Of a stretch of 64,000 bases of DNA, positions 1-10,997 are shown piece after piece (positions within the stretch are counted from its first letter, which is position 1; every line of letters starts with the position of its first letter). Source of the DNA: Polytrichum commune (taxonomy: Eukaryota; Streptophyta; Polytrichopsida; Polytrichales; Polytrichaceae); NCBI GenBank assembly GCA_950295325.1, contig OX485804.1, positions 16,740,001-16,804,000 of the forward strand, read 5' to 3'. The notes beneath the pieces are model-generated. The model saw only the letters and a program-made list of their open reading frames with translations. It ran no database searches and was not told where the DNA came from. The position numbers were made by a program, and so were the translations under genes.

Positions 1-1498
1 TCATGGTCTTATTACAACCCATCTGATCCTCTTATGACTAAAACAATACTTAGTCGAAATTTCAGCATTGATACTTATTTTAAAATATATGTATAGGTAC
101 CAATTTCACGGGATTAAGCCCTTCTATATTCTTCTGAGCTTTTCTTACCAAGCAAAACTTTCTTTCAGTCATAGGACTATTCATACTACTCACAATTCTC
201 ATTTGTACAGGAGAAATTTATCTTTGAGAGGGATTTTATTCAAATTACTGAACTTAAGCTACAGATGAAAATGCATAGTTACAGATATCAGCTCCAGTAA
301 TATAATCCGAAGAGGTATCCTTCAGTAATTATAATCGGAGAGTTTATGGGTATTGATTCTCAGTCATATCCTCCTATCCACTTTCCATCTGGTCTAAGTC
401 ACAGATTGTATTTCTAGTAGTACTAAGTATATGTAATCGAAATCCCTTTTAATTGCTTATCACAGGTAAATTTGTGACTGATTACAAGCAGGAGTTATTT
501 TCAAAATATCACTGCACTGTAATAGTAACACAATATATTCATATTACCCATATAGCGAGTATTATTTTAATAAAAAATGTAGAGAGTATGAAGTTATTTC
601 ATCAAGAAAGATAGTATCATAGTTGTTGATCCAAATTTCAAGAAACAATTTCTTGTGGAAGAACTATGAATGGACTTTTCTTCGGAGTGTGCACAACACT
701 TGTAGAAGAGGTCCTCACCTGTGCCCATGCTCCCCACAATTACCAAAAAGTAAGTTAGTAGAGCGTACATCAGGTGTTAGCAGACCTCTTACTTGTTATC
801 GATGTCAACAAGGTTGTACCAATTCCTTGGAAAAAGGTAGAATAAGAAAATTAAACTCTCTTTATAAGTCTTGAATGAGAAAGATTAACATATATTAGAA
901 TAAGATATGAATAATCTCACATATATATCATGAATTCCTGTGTAGTATTTTTTCAAGAATATAATTCTTGTAACTAAGGGATAAAACCTTATAGTCATCC
1001 TTCGAGGATTTATTCTTGCTCATCCTTGCAGCAGCAATGATCACTGTAATTCTCTGCTCCTTACAGAAAGCTAAACCTCTCTTTATTCAGGAGAACAGAA
1101 CTTTCAAGAAACTACACTCTATTGCTTCTCAATAGTATGTGAGATCTCAGTAACAGTGTATCTGAATCACGCTAATGGCTCCGAATCCCAGTATTCTATG
1201 AAACTAAGTAAAACTGTTACAACAGCTTTATCTCTCTATGTTTCAATCACCCTCAGAGACCCATTCCTTCTCAAACAGCTGGAGATAGCCACGACACACC
1301 TCCTGGTTCTAATCTCAAGGCATCTGACTCACTGTACTGACAGACTCGGCTCCTTTCTGTTCTGATGAAAACGGCTATCAGAGGCCTTCCTTTTATACTG
1401 TAAATTTATGCCACATCGGGCAGCCCATATGGATATTTTTAGTATGGGCAGTCCTTTACGGGCAATCTTAGGGGTAACTTCTCTCTGCATTTCAAGAA

Positions 1499-1500
<2 letters not shown>
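1..1500. other. AT-rich intergenic DNA, no gene recognised
   Basis: No open frame here shows a recognisable domain or a convincing exon structure, and no RNA gene or terminal repeat was found. The stretch around 1020-1380 is less AT-rich and carries short open frames. They resemble nothing I can name and could be remains of an old retroelement. Confidence 0.4.

Positions 1501-1535
<35 letters not shown>
1501..1535. repeat. (GA)n microsatellite
   Basis: An uninterrupted AG dinucleotide run of about 35 bases. Confidence 0.9.
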
Positions 1536-1537
<2 letters not shown>

Positions 1538-1618
1538 CTTGCCAACACCTTAGGTTTTGAAAAAAACCAGATCTGAAATCTACGGTCCAGATCTGTTTTT
1601 GAAAATTAAATTTTTATT

Positions 1619-1707
1619 GAGTTGGGCTTCTCCGGCCTCAAGAGGCCGGACAAGAAACTCCTCCTCCAGAGAAGCCCAACTCCAAAAAGTGCCGCCATGT
1701 AGGCGGC
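1619..1707. repeat. Compound hairpin cluster
   Basis: Three nested or adjacent perfect inverted repeats. The outer arms are 14 bp (1619-1632 and 1669-1682, GAGTTGGGCTTCTC against its complement). Inside sits an 18-bp palindrome at 1632-1649 (CCGGCCTC, AA, GAGGCCGG). Immediately downstream is a 6-bp stem with a 5-nt loop at 1691-1707 (GCCGCC/GGCGGC). The cluster is GC-rich against an AT-rich background. It lies about 160 bp inside the element end at 1867 and may be part of that element. Confidence 0.7.
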
Positions 1708-1847
1708 CATGTCATTTTATCATCCATGAGAAAAGTTCACCACCATTGTTTTCTTCACCTAGTGTAAACACCCACCGGTCAAGAGTTGCATTTTCGACCA
1801 ATCACAATTGAGAAACGCCTTTTTTTTAATGATCGGTGGACTTCTCC

Positions 1848-1867
1848 ACCATAGTGTAAACCGGCCC
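1848..1867. mobile_element. Solo terminus of a GGGCC-type MITE
   Basis: The sequence ends ...TAGTGTAAACCGGCCC followed by TTA, which is the right end of the GGGCC...TTTACAC element type seen at 27747-28453 and 55555-56007. I could not find a matching left end, so only one terminus is claimed. Confidence 0.5.
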
Positions 1868-2582
1868 TTAACCATCTTGTACTAATCGTGTGTTTCATAT
1901 CCTAAGGGAAGTAGGTCAATCCTGAACAAGTAACCATTTAAGACCCATCTACCTTGCACAATGTGCATGACAAGTGTAATTAGGGCTGCATATTATTTTA
2001 ATGCATGTGGTTGTACATTGTGGGCCACACATTGTAGGGTTTCCCGGGACAAGTCACACTACATCTGCCCACACTATTTACCATAATCAGTCACCAGTGC
2101 AATATATGTCATGATTGCAATTTGCATAACAAAAAAATGTCTTTGGAGGGTTTGCATGGTCATAATAGCATGCCTCATACTGATACACATTGGACAAACA
2201 TCTGTACCTTAATTTAAATATTTACCATAAATAGTATTTTTACAAAATTTCTGTGGTCAAATTTGCTCTCAAAATTGCTGCACTTAGCACTGATGCAGGA
2301 GCAGCTAAGACTCCTCTCAATGTAGGCATATAATTGTTTTTGAAGAGCAACTGCACTCTTGTCAAAAGGATAAAATTTAATCCTCATCTTTGCGGCTATC
2401 TTTGGTTGCATGTCGGAGTCTCATGTTTCCCATAGTACATGAAATACATCAATTGTATGCCGACTTTTCTCTAAGGTGCTTTCAATGTGAAAGCGTTTAA
2501 CCTATTCCAGAACTGTCCATGCCTCCTTGACAGGGCTTCTGCAGAACTTTAGACTAATGCGGATGAGCTTGAGGAGAGTTTG

Positions 2583-4847
2583 TTACAACAAATTGGCGCT
2601 TTCAGCTGTGGCATACACTTCTTCGGTGGGCGTGTCTGTGTCCTTGTTTGCATGTGTTGCTTCAACTTCATTTTTCTTTGTGTCTTGAGTGGCTGAAATT
2701 GGCGCTGAAAATAATTCGTCTCCCTCAAACCTGGGAGCTGTTTTACTATCATGAAGAGAAGCCAACCTGGACTTGACAAATTGGGCCACTGTTGCAGTCT
2801 GTGCCTCATCTGCGAAAAAAGGAGTCAAACAGGATTTCAGGCTCATTATTCTGAAAGGGGGCGCTTCAGATGTTTAATTTGACTCTTTGATGCATGAATA
2901 CTACGCAATCTTTTTAATTTCAAAAAATGTAGTTCCAGTAATTCTATCTAAGTAGTTTTATTTTGTTGCATTTGGTTATTGACTTTGCATTATATGCATA
3001 CTATTGAGTAATGCTGAAATCAGATTTGAGGCGCACCTAATCTCGGAACAGTATGGCCATAGCGATGATTAATGATGAGTGGCTCGTCGAATGATTTAAT
3101 CAGTTCTTCGCCATGGGGTCTCAACCAGTCCTTCTCTCCTGTGGCCATATGTGAACATTAGCACAACAGTTAACAATACATATCATACATTCAAACTGGT
3201 CTCTCATCCATCAAATTCGCATTTACAGGTGCATGAAGGTACATTTTCGGGTGTAAGAATTTGACTATTGCACATGGGTTCCTGTAAGGAGGAGATGTCC
3301 ATACACAGAGATGCTTGAATATTCAGAGGAAAGTTTACCAGCGGGCGTTTGCTCAAACCAACCGGAAAAAGTTGGGAAATTATATTTTCAAGCAAAGGCA
3401 TGCATTTCATCTCGTACCTAGAAAAACCAAAGCAGGGCACTTAATAGCAGGCTCCTCGTAGACTGAGTAGTGTGGAGGTGGGCCTTTCGCAGGTGAGATG
3501 AGAATCATGAGACGAATGGGCGGGACATCGTAAAGCGCCAGCCCCTGTCACACCATGTACATTCATTCAAGGAATCAATGCACACTAAAGCATCCTGAAT
3601 CAAAACATCTGCTCTCAAGTTTTGAGGTTCAAATTCATAAATTCTATCTCAATTTCTACACTCTTGGGGCACTCTTGAATCGTAACCGAGATCGCCATTC
3701 CCAGAAGATTCTTAGGTCTTCGAATTCTGGACAGACATCTCCATGCACAGTGCATGGTAAGTACATTTTCTGCATCTCTTACCTTCTCTTGGAGTCCAGC
3801 GAGAAAGTTAGACAAAAGTGCCCCTTGTGAGAATCCGATGAGACCATCGTATGGTCCATTGAGCTTCAAGTGATTAGTTATGAAGGCAATCGCTTCATCT
3901 ACATACTGAGCTTCCGTATATCCCTGAGAGGCACAAACAAGGAGTACACACCTGTTTAGCAAAACGAAAAGCAACACTAGCATGAGCCATTCACATTGCT
4001 GCAACGAGATATAACTTCATCGTATTGACGATTTTATGGAGCAAGAATTTGGGGTAGTTGCTTATAATCTATTTATTTAAGATTGAAATGCTTAAACAGT
4101 GTTGCTTTTATTTGTGATGTGGCTCCAAATCTAAGTCCGTTCCACTCTATAAACTCAAAAAAAGAAAGTTACACATTGAACTCCATTCATCATGGACATT
4201 GTGAGTAGACTCACGGTCTATCTCAATAGAAAAAAAATCGTTTACTTGACTAACTTCACAGTGAAAAATGAAAGAACCATGGCACGGGATGATACGAACC
4301 TCATTATACCGGTACCATTCGTAGTAAGGACCATCGAAGTAGCCCTCAACATCTGACTTGCCGACAGCTGGGAGGGGCCCATCGATCGCATCCTGTAGGT
4401 TACATGTCCGTAATTCCAATTCATGTCGTTGATATATAAACTCCTCTTACCCGTTTCTCTTGAACAGAAACAATGTATTATGCAGCTCTCAGGTGCAGAT
4501 TCAATACAGACAATGCTACACAACTTATGGAAAAGCAACTAGGTTTCCTAGGCATGCAATATATAGGAGAAACAGCTACAGTGGATCGAAGGATGAATCA
4601 GTGAAAGGACATGGAAAGCACATCCCTGAGATGCAAACAAGTGAAACGGTCGCAGAGCTTTGTAGCATCCGGCAAATGCAGTTTGAGTTTAAAAGTAGGA
4701 GAGGTCCAATACCAGCTCGAAAAGATCAAGTATAGAGGAATTCCACTTCGAGAGCTGGCGGCGGAGGATATCGCCGCTTGTTCGATATCCGTGCAATCCT
4801 AGCAATTTCAGCTTTTTTGGCTCTGAGTGGCTGCTCTCATACCCCAT
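2583..4847 (-). CDS. FSH1/OVCA2-family serine hydrolase, six exons
   Basis: Predicted alpha/beta hydrolase of the FSH1 family (PF03959; OVCA2 in animals, FSH1-3 in yeast), probably a soluble esterase or thioesterase. Exons on the minus strand are 4847-4713, 4392-4300, 3923-3783, 3544-3418, 3138-3037 and 2809-2583. All junctions are GT-AG and the phases join to 825 nt, 274 aa plus stop. Residues 13-25 carry the N-terminal LGLHGYRTSG strand motif. The nucleophile is Ser108 in GFSQG, the acid Asp169 in GEKDW, and the base His194 in GHTVPRL, so the triad is complete. The family's PYYEW motif is in exon 2. After the fold there is a tail of about 60 residues, polar and acidic, longer than in most relatives. 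An in-frame ATG lies 57 nt upstream of the chosen start; 4847 puts the usual short leader before the conserved core. The physiological substrate is unknown. Confidence 0.88.
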
Positions 4848-5339
4848 TATAATCTGTGTCTCTTTTGAATGGCGGAATACGGTCCAGTATTTGAAATGGC
4901 GCAACTTTTTTCTATCTCAGAACCTACAATGGACGCGATCACCTGCTGGACAAGAGAGTAGTCAGCTACAGACACTATAAACTTGTTACTTCCAAGAAAA
5001 GAACGAAAGGACAGATAGCGAGACTACATGGTTAACAAAATCCTTGCTAAGAGACACTTGATCGATCTCCAGAGTGTAATTATAAGTCGAAGATTATAGA
5101 CATCATTGATTTCCTCCACGATCACATGAACAAAAAGCAGTGACACGGACAAGCGTAGTCAAGGACATGGCAGAAAACTGTCAAAAGAACACCAGAAACT
5201 GATACCAAGAAATGTGTGGATATGCAATTTAATTGCTTCCAGCCTCCACAGGATCACCAAATCATCAACACCAAATGACCAATTGCTCTACTCTCGCAAA
5301 GTGGTCTAGCTCAAGACGTAATGACTGACCTCACTTACA
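4848..5339. other. Spacer upstream of the serine hydrolase
   Basis: This should contain the hydrolase promoter and 5' UTR. I see no clear TATA box or other gene. The satellite-like array begins at its far end. Confidence 0.4.
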
Positions 5340-6705
5340 ATGTATAGACCTGGAGCGGCTCTCCCCAACCCGTAATTCATAGAGAAAACCGCCGCTCAAC
5401 GCACTCGTTACAAAGATAAGGGAAAGAGGCAAACAAACATACTTCGTCTAGTCTAGTTGCGACCGATGACAAATTGCTAAAACGGTCCACCACTACGGCG
5501 TAGAAATTTCGCCTCGTCGAATGCAAATCCTAAACTTTGGGGAATCTTTCGAGCATGATACAAGTACAGCAACGGACTAACTCAGGTGCACTCGTCCAAG
5601 GATCGATAATCTAAGGCTCTCATTACTCAACAAGGCTATAATTCAATCGACATTCATCCTGCATCAACGTCCACTTATGAAGCGATGATTTTCTCTCTTC
5701 CCCGAGCACGCGGAGGTTCCCGAGACTAGAAGTGACAACTAAATATACTTACAGTGTAAAGACATGAAGCGGTTTTCTTCCCCGCCCTAATTCCTCGACG
5801 AAACCACCGATCAACGCACTCGTAGTGAAGACACAATAAACACACGCACCAGAGGCGAACAAACGCACTTCGTCCAGTCTAATTGCTAGTATGGTCCAAC
5901 ATTACAAGATAGAAATTCACCTGGTCGAATGTATCCTAAATCTTTCGCGCATAAAATTATCAATCGCCACTCCTAGTAGATTGCCTTAAAAGCAACGCCG
6001 ATTAAGCAGCGTTACAAGTGCAAAGCTCTCGCTGGTCGAGAAAGCTACGTAGAATCAAGCGATGCGACGCCTGCATCAGCGTGACCTTATTGAACCGTCG
6101 ATATTTTCTCTCGTCCGGCCATGCGAAGGTTCAGCACTACGAGATAATAATTCACGTAGTCAAATGCACATCCCAAACTGCGAGGAAATTTTCGCGCGTA
6201 ATACGACTAAGGCTTTACTAGTGGAGCATTTACCTCGACAACAACGTCATATTTAAGCTGCAATTTTCGTCCAGCATAACAGTGAAACTGTAGTAAGTCT
6301 CTCGGTGGCCGACAAAGCTTAACATACAATGCAAACGATGCTTTCCCTGCACCATCAACGCGACCTTATTGAAGCGTCTATATCTTCTCTCCTCCGGCCA
6401 CGCAAAGGTTCAGCACTACGAGATGAAAGTTCACCTAGTCGAATGCACATCCTCAACTTCGAGGAATGTTTCGCGCATAATACAACTAAGGCTTTACTAG
6501 TAGAGCATGTACCTCGTCAGCAACGTCAATTTAGGTGCAATCCTCCTCCAAGCACAATATTGAAAGTGTAATAAGGCTCTCGGTGGTCGACAAAGCTCAC
6601 GTAGAATGCAAACGATGTACCCCCTGCACCATCAACGCGACCTTATGAGGCGTCGATTTTCTCCCTCCCCCAACGGACACGCGAAGGTTCCCGGGACTGT
6701 GAAAG
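5340..6705. repeat. Tandem satellite-like array (about 280-bp and 411-bp periods)
   Basis: A block starting near 6072 recurs at 6352 and, truncated, at 6632, giving a period close to 280 bp. Shared segments include CGCGACCTTATTGAAGCGTC, CACGCGAAGGTTC and CTAAGGCTTTACTAGT. Older, more diverged units are visible at 5657 and 5880. A longer repeat of about 411 bp links 5345 with 5756 (both contain CAACGCACTCGT). The array lies in the 5' flank of the serine hydrolase gene and shows no credible coding function. Confidence 0.8.
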
Positions 6706-7673
6706 AGCGCCTCCCTCCAGCCTCCCGCTTCCACGCCTAGTCTATTAACAAACAACCTCAGAAGTTGAGTCACGATCTCGTCAACCTACTAATCAGGCTT
6801 CCCAACCGATCACACCTAAGCTACAGTAGTTGTGCATACGTCAGGCGCGGTGCCCCGCAGAGTTAGGATCCGGGCTTCGGTCTATTTAGGCATCTTCCCC
6901 GAGCGAATTGCATCGCATATGAGATTCTGTGAGCGTGGCGGGGCCAGCGTGTTTTGTGTTGTAATGAAATTGTGTAGAAGTTTTGCATAATGATGGAACG
7001 CGGGAGGAGCGGCCGAAGCTTCGCTGACTCGTCTGGAGAGGTAAACACCAAGTCAGTAGGGGATTGATTGACTCGACCACACTAAAATTTGATATTAAAT
7101 TGAAGGAGTTGAATTGAGTGAAGACTCGACGGCAGACTTTGCTGTTGCGGTGTGCGCTTGGGCAACTAACGCCGGTCGGCGGTGACCTTGACCACCGACG
7201 AGCTAAACTCCGTAGTATTTCTAAACTCCGTAGTATCACACCTGTGGCAACCAAAAGTGCACGTGACATTACGGAGTTTTGTAGTGTGAACATGGATGCG
7301 TGATACTAGAGAATTAGTGTAGCATGTGACACTATGGAATAACACAAAGTGCAACATTTTTATGGTGTGGTGTGGTCCACTCCACTTGGCCTTCCTGGGT
7401 GATGTGGCTGACGCATGCACCAACATTCAACAAGTGCCATAAGAAGGAGAAGAAGAATAAGAAGGTGACACTCCACATACTGGCGCAATGCGAGGGTGTG
7501 GGTTGACTTCCTTGCATTAATGACAAAATTCGTGATATAAGAGAGAGAAAGGTGGCAATAAGGAGTGGGATTTGAACTATGAACATCCCTTCCCTAGGGT
7601 TTCGGGATATTAAAGAGTGAGTGACATTATGGGGGTTGGTATTACGGAGTTTAGGGTGTAGCTTTTTGAGCGT
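6706..7673. other. GC-richer intergenic stretch with short ACGGAGTTT repeats
   Basis: The part 6850-7200 is richer in GC than its surroundings. It includes a possible short first-exon-like frame (ATG near 6990, donor GTAAAC near 7040), but no following exon was recognised. Copies of CTAAACTCCGTAGTAT and its inverse occur at 7204-7235, 7268-7285 and 7640-7655 and look like remnants of a small inverted-repeat element. Confidence 0.3.
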
Positions 7674-7933
7674 AGGGTGGGTTTCCATGTAGGCCGCTCG
7701 CCCATTATATTCTAGATAATAGTGGGTCGGGGGTGAACCAACGTCAGTTTAGAACTCCATCCTTGATAACCAAGAGGAGGAGGTTAGTAGGTTGGGCCCA
7801 ACTTTGAGAAGATGGGAGTAGCTAGTTGGCACATATGAACCCTAACCCACCAGATTCCCTTTACATTTGCATGGGTTTGTCCTTATTCACACTAGAATCT
7901 TGTGGGGCAGCGGCCTATATGGAAACGCACCCT
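7674..7933. mobile_element. MITE, GGGTG-GTTTCCATGTAGGCC family, copy 1
   Basis: About 260 bp. The left end reads GGTGGGTTTCCATGTAGGCC and the right end is its near complement. The right flank is TAA; the left flank is TAG, so one base of the duplication seems mutated. It shares both ends and internal segments (GGAGGAGGTTAGTAGG, GTTTGTCCT..ACACTAGAATCT) with the element at 34373-34674. No coding capacity, so non-autonomous. The end structure and 3-bp TA-rich flank fit PIF/Harbinger-type elements. Confidence 0.75.
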
Positions 7934-8427
7934 TAATCGGTCGTTTTCCAAGTCCAACCGGTTACATGTTGGGATCTTGTAGTTTTCCTTTTACAAATTT
8001 AAGTTATATTGCATAGATTCTCTTAAATGAAATTAAACCCCCTTGTATATGAGAATTTATAGAGAAAAGAAATTCGTACTAATTGCATGCTAGAAAATAG
8101 ACTCGTGTATTCATACTAAGCTTTTCAGTTTAATGTGATAAATGCCTCCACTCCATATACAAGATATAAATCATGAATTAAATATGCCTCTATTACATAT
8201 AGAATCCACTTTCACTTTCCAATGAGAAAATCATTGAACAATTTTTTATCCATTACATGTAACTCAACAATTACATCAAACAAACAAAAACATAAGCATA
8301 ATAACTTAGCCACAATGTGGAGAGCAAAACCCGAGAGAGCCCATGAGCACTCCAGGAGCCTCTAATTTGTAAACATCTAGAACCCTAAATGAAAATCTAA
8401 CAAGAAATGGGCATGGTGGTCATTGAC

Positions 8428-8565
8428 ACGACACCATTTGTGGTATTTAGTGTCACATGTATAATAATGTCACGTACCCTATTTTGGAGTGTATGCTATG
8501 TTACATCGATGATTAATAACTTCGCCATAAGTGTCACCTCATGACACTTGGCATTCAAGTGCACT
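8428..8565 (+). repeat. Dispersed repeat, copy A (TGGTATTTAGTGTCA type)
   Basis: The segment beginning ACACCATTTGTGGTATTTAG is repeated in the same orientation at 10734-10870, with clear but imperfect similarity. Its first 35 bp also occur inverted at 9701-9735. It is probably a fragment of a transposon family duplicated within this block. Confidence 0.65.
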
Positions 8566-8580
8566 TACTAATATCTAGGC

Positions 8581-9341
8581 GGGGCCATTCACAGTTGGGG
8601 TACTACTTTTGGGACAAAGGACTTAAGGACTTTGTCGCATTGATCTTGGTTTTTATCATGATTTACTATTATTTGATCAATAAATTTTACATAAATAAGT
8701 AGATAGTCCATAAGCTTTATCAAGAAAAAAATTTATTATTATTTAATAATCACCCTAAACCCTAAACCCTAAACCCTAGGCCACATCAGTGGCATTTTTT
8801 TGCTATTTAGGTGTGCATTGGTGGTCAATTATTTCCTGTTATGTATCTTGTTACCTTGGTAAAAGTGTCATGTGTTCATTCATATAAATTTTTTTGTCCA
8901 ATTCTAATACTAGACGTTCCTTTTACGTGCGGCCGTGAGTATATGTATATTTGGACATGTTTGGTGCCACATGTAAAGTTGGGCAATTGCTATTCAATAC
9001 ATATTTGGTTCTATTGGTACACACTTGAACGATGAGTGTGAGGAAAAAAAATTGGGATCGTTTCGATTGATTCTTGTTGTCCTTTTCATTCCTTGATCCT
9101 AAGGTGAACAATTAAGATAGCACTCTTGAATGTCCTTTAAGGAATCAAAATGATATCTTAGATGACCCTATTCCTTCTAAATTAACTTTGTCAGTGTACT
9201 CGATATGGAGTATGAAATGTAGGTATGATCCAAAATATGCCTCACAATACAAATCTAAGCATACCAAGCATGTGAAGTTATCCAAAAAAGTCCGTTTTTC
9301 GTTAGACGGCCAAAAGTAGTACCCCAACCGTGAATGGCCCC
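8581..9341. mobile_element. Inverted-repeat element with GGGGCCATTCAC ends
   Basis: Terminal inverted repeats of about 32 bp with one clear mismatch begin GGGGCCATTCACAGTTGGGG at 8581 and end at 9341. The flanks share AGGC on both sides (8577-8580 and 9342-9345), a possible 4-bp target duplication. The interior is AT-rich, has no transposase and contains a short telomere-motif run. The superfamily is not certain; the GGGGCC...CAC start recalls the Harbinger-like MITEs nearby, but the flank is not TTA/TAA. Confidence 0.75.
8753..8779 (-). repeat. Interstitial plant telomere repeat
   Basis: Just under four units of CCCTAAA, the plant telomere motif (TTTAGGG on the other strand). It lies inside the element at 8581-9341, so it is probably carried by, or copied into, a transposon and does not mark a chromosome end. 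Confidence 0.85.
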
Positions 9342-9834
9342 AGGCATGAGGTTGTTCAATAGTGTTACAAGGTGTATACGTATCTAAGACAATGGTCTAC
9401 AAGTTGACTAAAGTGTACAAAAAATTTGACACTTGTCATTTAGATAGTGCTCAAGAATATCTTCCTCCTGCATACTAAAACGTAAACACACGAAACTTGC
9501 CATATATTAGCATGCTCAAAAATGTCTTCCCCTTACGCAAGACTATCATCTAACGTATCCCAATGTGCTACTCTAAATGCCAGAGTGTAGATATTTTTCA
9601 ATTATAGAAGTTGCTTATGTTGACTAATGGAATCATATTGGCAATTAGTGGGCATGACACTTTGAGACCTCTAGCCATCTAGTTTAGGCCCTTTGCAAAA
9701 AGTGTATGTGACACTAAATACCAAAAATGGTGTACTACCATATGACAATAGTGGATGAAAACTTGAAATGGATGAAACTAAGACATCTATTGTCAAGTCT
9801 TTGTCCAAACCTCAGGGCCCCTTTTTTTTTGTAC

Positions 9835-10997
9835 ATCTACTTGTACTTCATATTCCTTGATAGCCTTTTTGGATGTACACACTAGAGAAAATTTAAACTT
9901 CTCCCTTATGTATTCTAATGCCTCAAATAATACCCTTTCTAACACTCATGTTAGTTCGTATGTAGAATGAAGAGTCCACCGCCCAGGCATTAAGTGGTGG
10001 TGTGGACCCCAATTTTCTTGGACCCATACCCTAATGTACACTCACCCTTAGGGTGGGTTTACACTACCAAGGTCCAAGACTACACAAACTCTAGAGTTGA
10101 GCAAACCTTTTGGCCAAGGGTATATATTTGGACCCAAGTAGTTTATACTTATATATGAAGACCGCATTGTGATTGCCACACATCGTTTCTTTACAAGTAT
10201 ATGTAGGCAAATCAATATCATCCCCACCAAGTTTCTCTTACACTTTTCAATTGAAAATGCTTATGCAAAGCTCATAACCTTATATATAAGGTCGGGCCGT
10301 ACGGACGTGATCTTTGACTTTGTATCAACAATTTTGCTTCATGATGTTTCATAAAGTAAGCTTGTCCATCTTCTTTATGAATGATTTTATAAATACATAG
10401 AAATTTAGGGAATTAAGGGTTAAACACCTAAGGATCCCGGCATTGACTTTTTAACTTTAGTTGTCTATGTAATTTTTATGTAATTTTAGTTGTGCTTGAC
10501 AACTAAGACCCTATCTCAAATAAGTCATTCTACCTATTGTACTCTTCCATTTGGTCTAATACAATTATTTTGTTAGAAGGATCCCAACCGCAACCCTTAA
10601 ATCCAAGGTTTCATGTGGTGCATATTAACACCAAAGCAACTTCACCTCTTTCGTTTAACCGTCAAACTAATCTGTTGTTTCAAACAACGAGCTTGGAACA
10701 CTTTTATTCCAAGAAAATTATGTACATTTGAATGCACTACACCGTTTATGGTATTTAGTGTCATATGCATAACAATGTTACATGCTGCATGGTGATTCAA
10801 TGTATGCTAGGTTACACTAAAGATCAACAACTTGATCACTAGTGAAATCTCATGTCATGTATGAACAAACGCGATTGTAAGAAAGGGTATTATTTGAGGC
10901 GTTTAGCATACATACTATACATAAGAGAAAGCTTTTATATTCTCTAGTGTGTACATTTAAAGAGGCTTTTAAGAATGTTGAAGTAAAGATAGATGAT
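9835..10997. mobile_element. Long inverted-repeat (foldback) element
   Basis: The left arm is about 9835-9965 and the right arm about 10858-10997, inverted with respect to each other. Shared blocks include ATGTACACACTAGAGAA and GCCTCAAATAATACCCTTTC. The interior of about 0.9 kb has no recognisable gene. It contains a TTA-flanked terminus GGGTGGGTTTACACTACC at 10051, as if another MITE had inserted. Exact element limits are uncertain. Confidence 0.6.

Noticed and set aside
3204-3440. Minus-strand 78-aa frame between serine hydrolase exons
   Set aside because: It overlaps the end of exon 4 in another frame and then runs into intron. Exons 4 (3544-3418) and 5 (3138-3037) join in phase without it and carry the family motifs.
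3559-3782. Continuation of serine hydrolase exon 3 past 3783
   Set aside because: The frame stays open by chance. A GTAAGA donor follows AAG exactly at 3783, and the next family block (VPPIRLMILIS) is found in the separate exon at 3544-3418.
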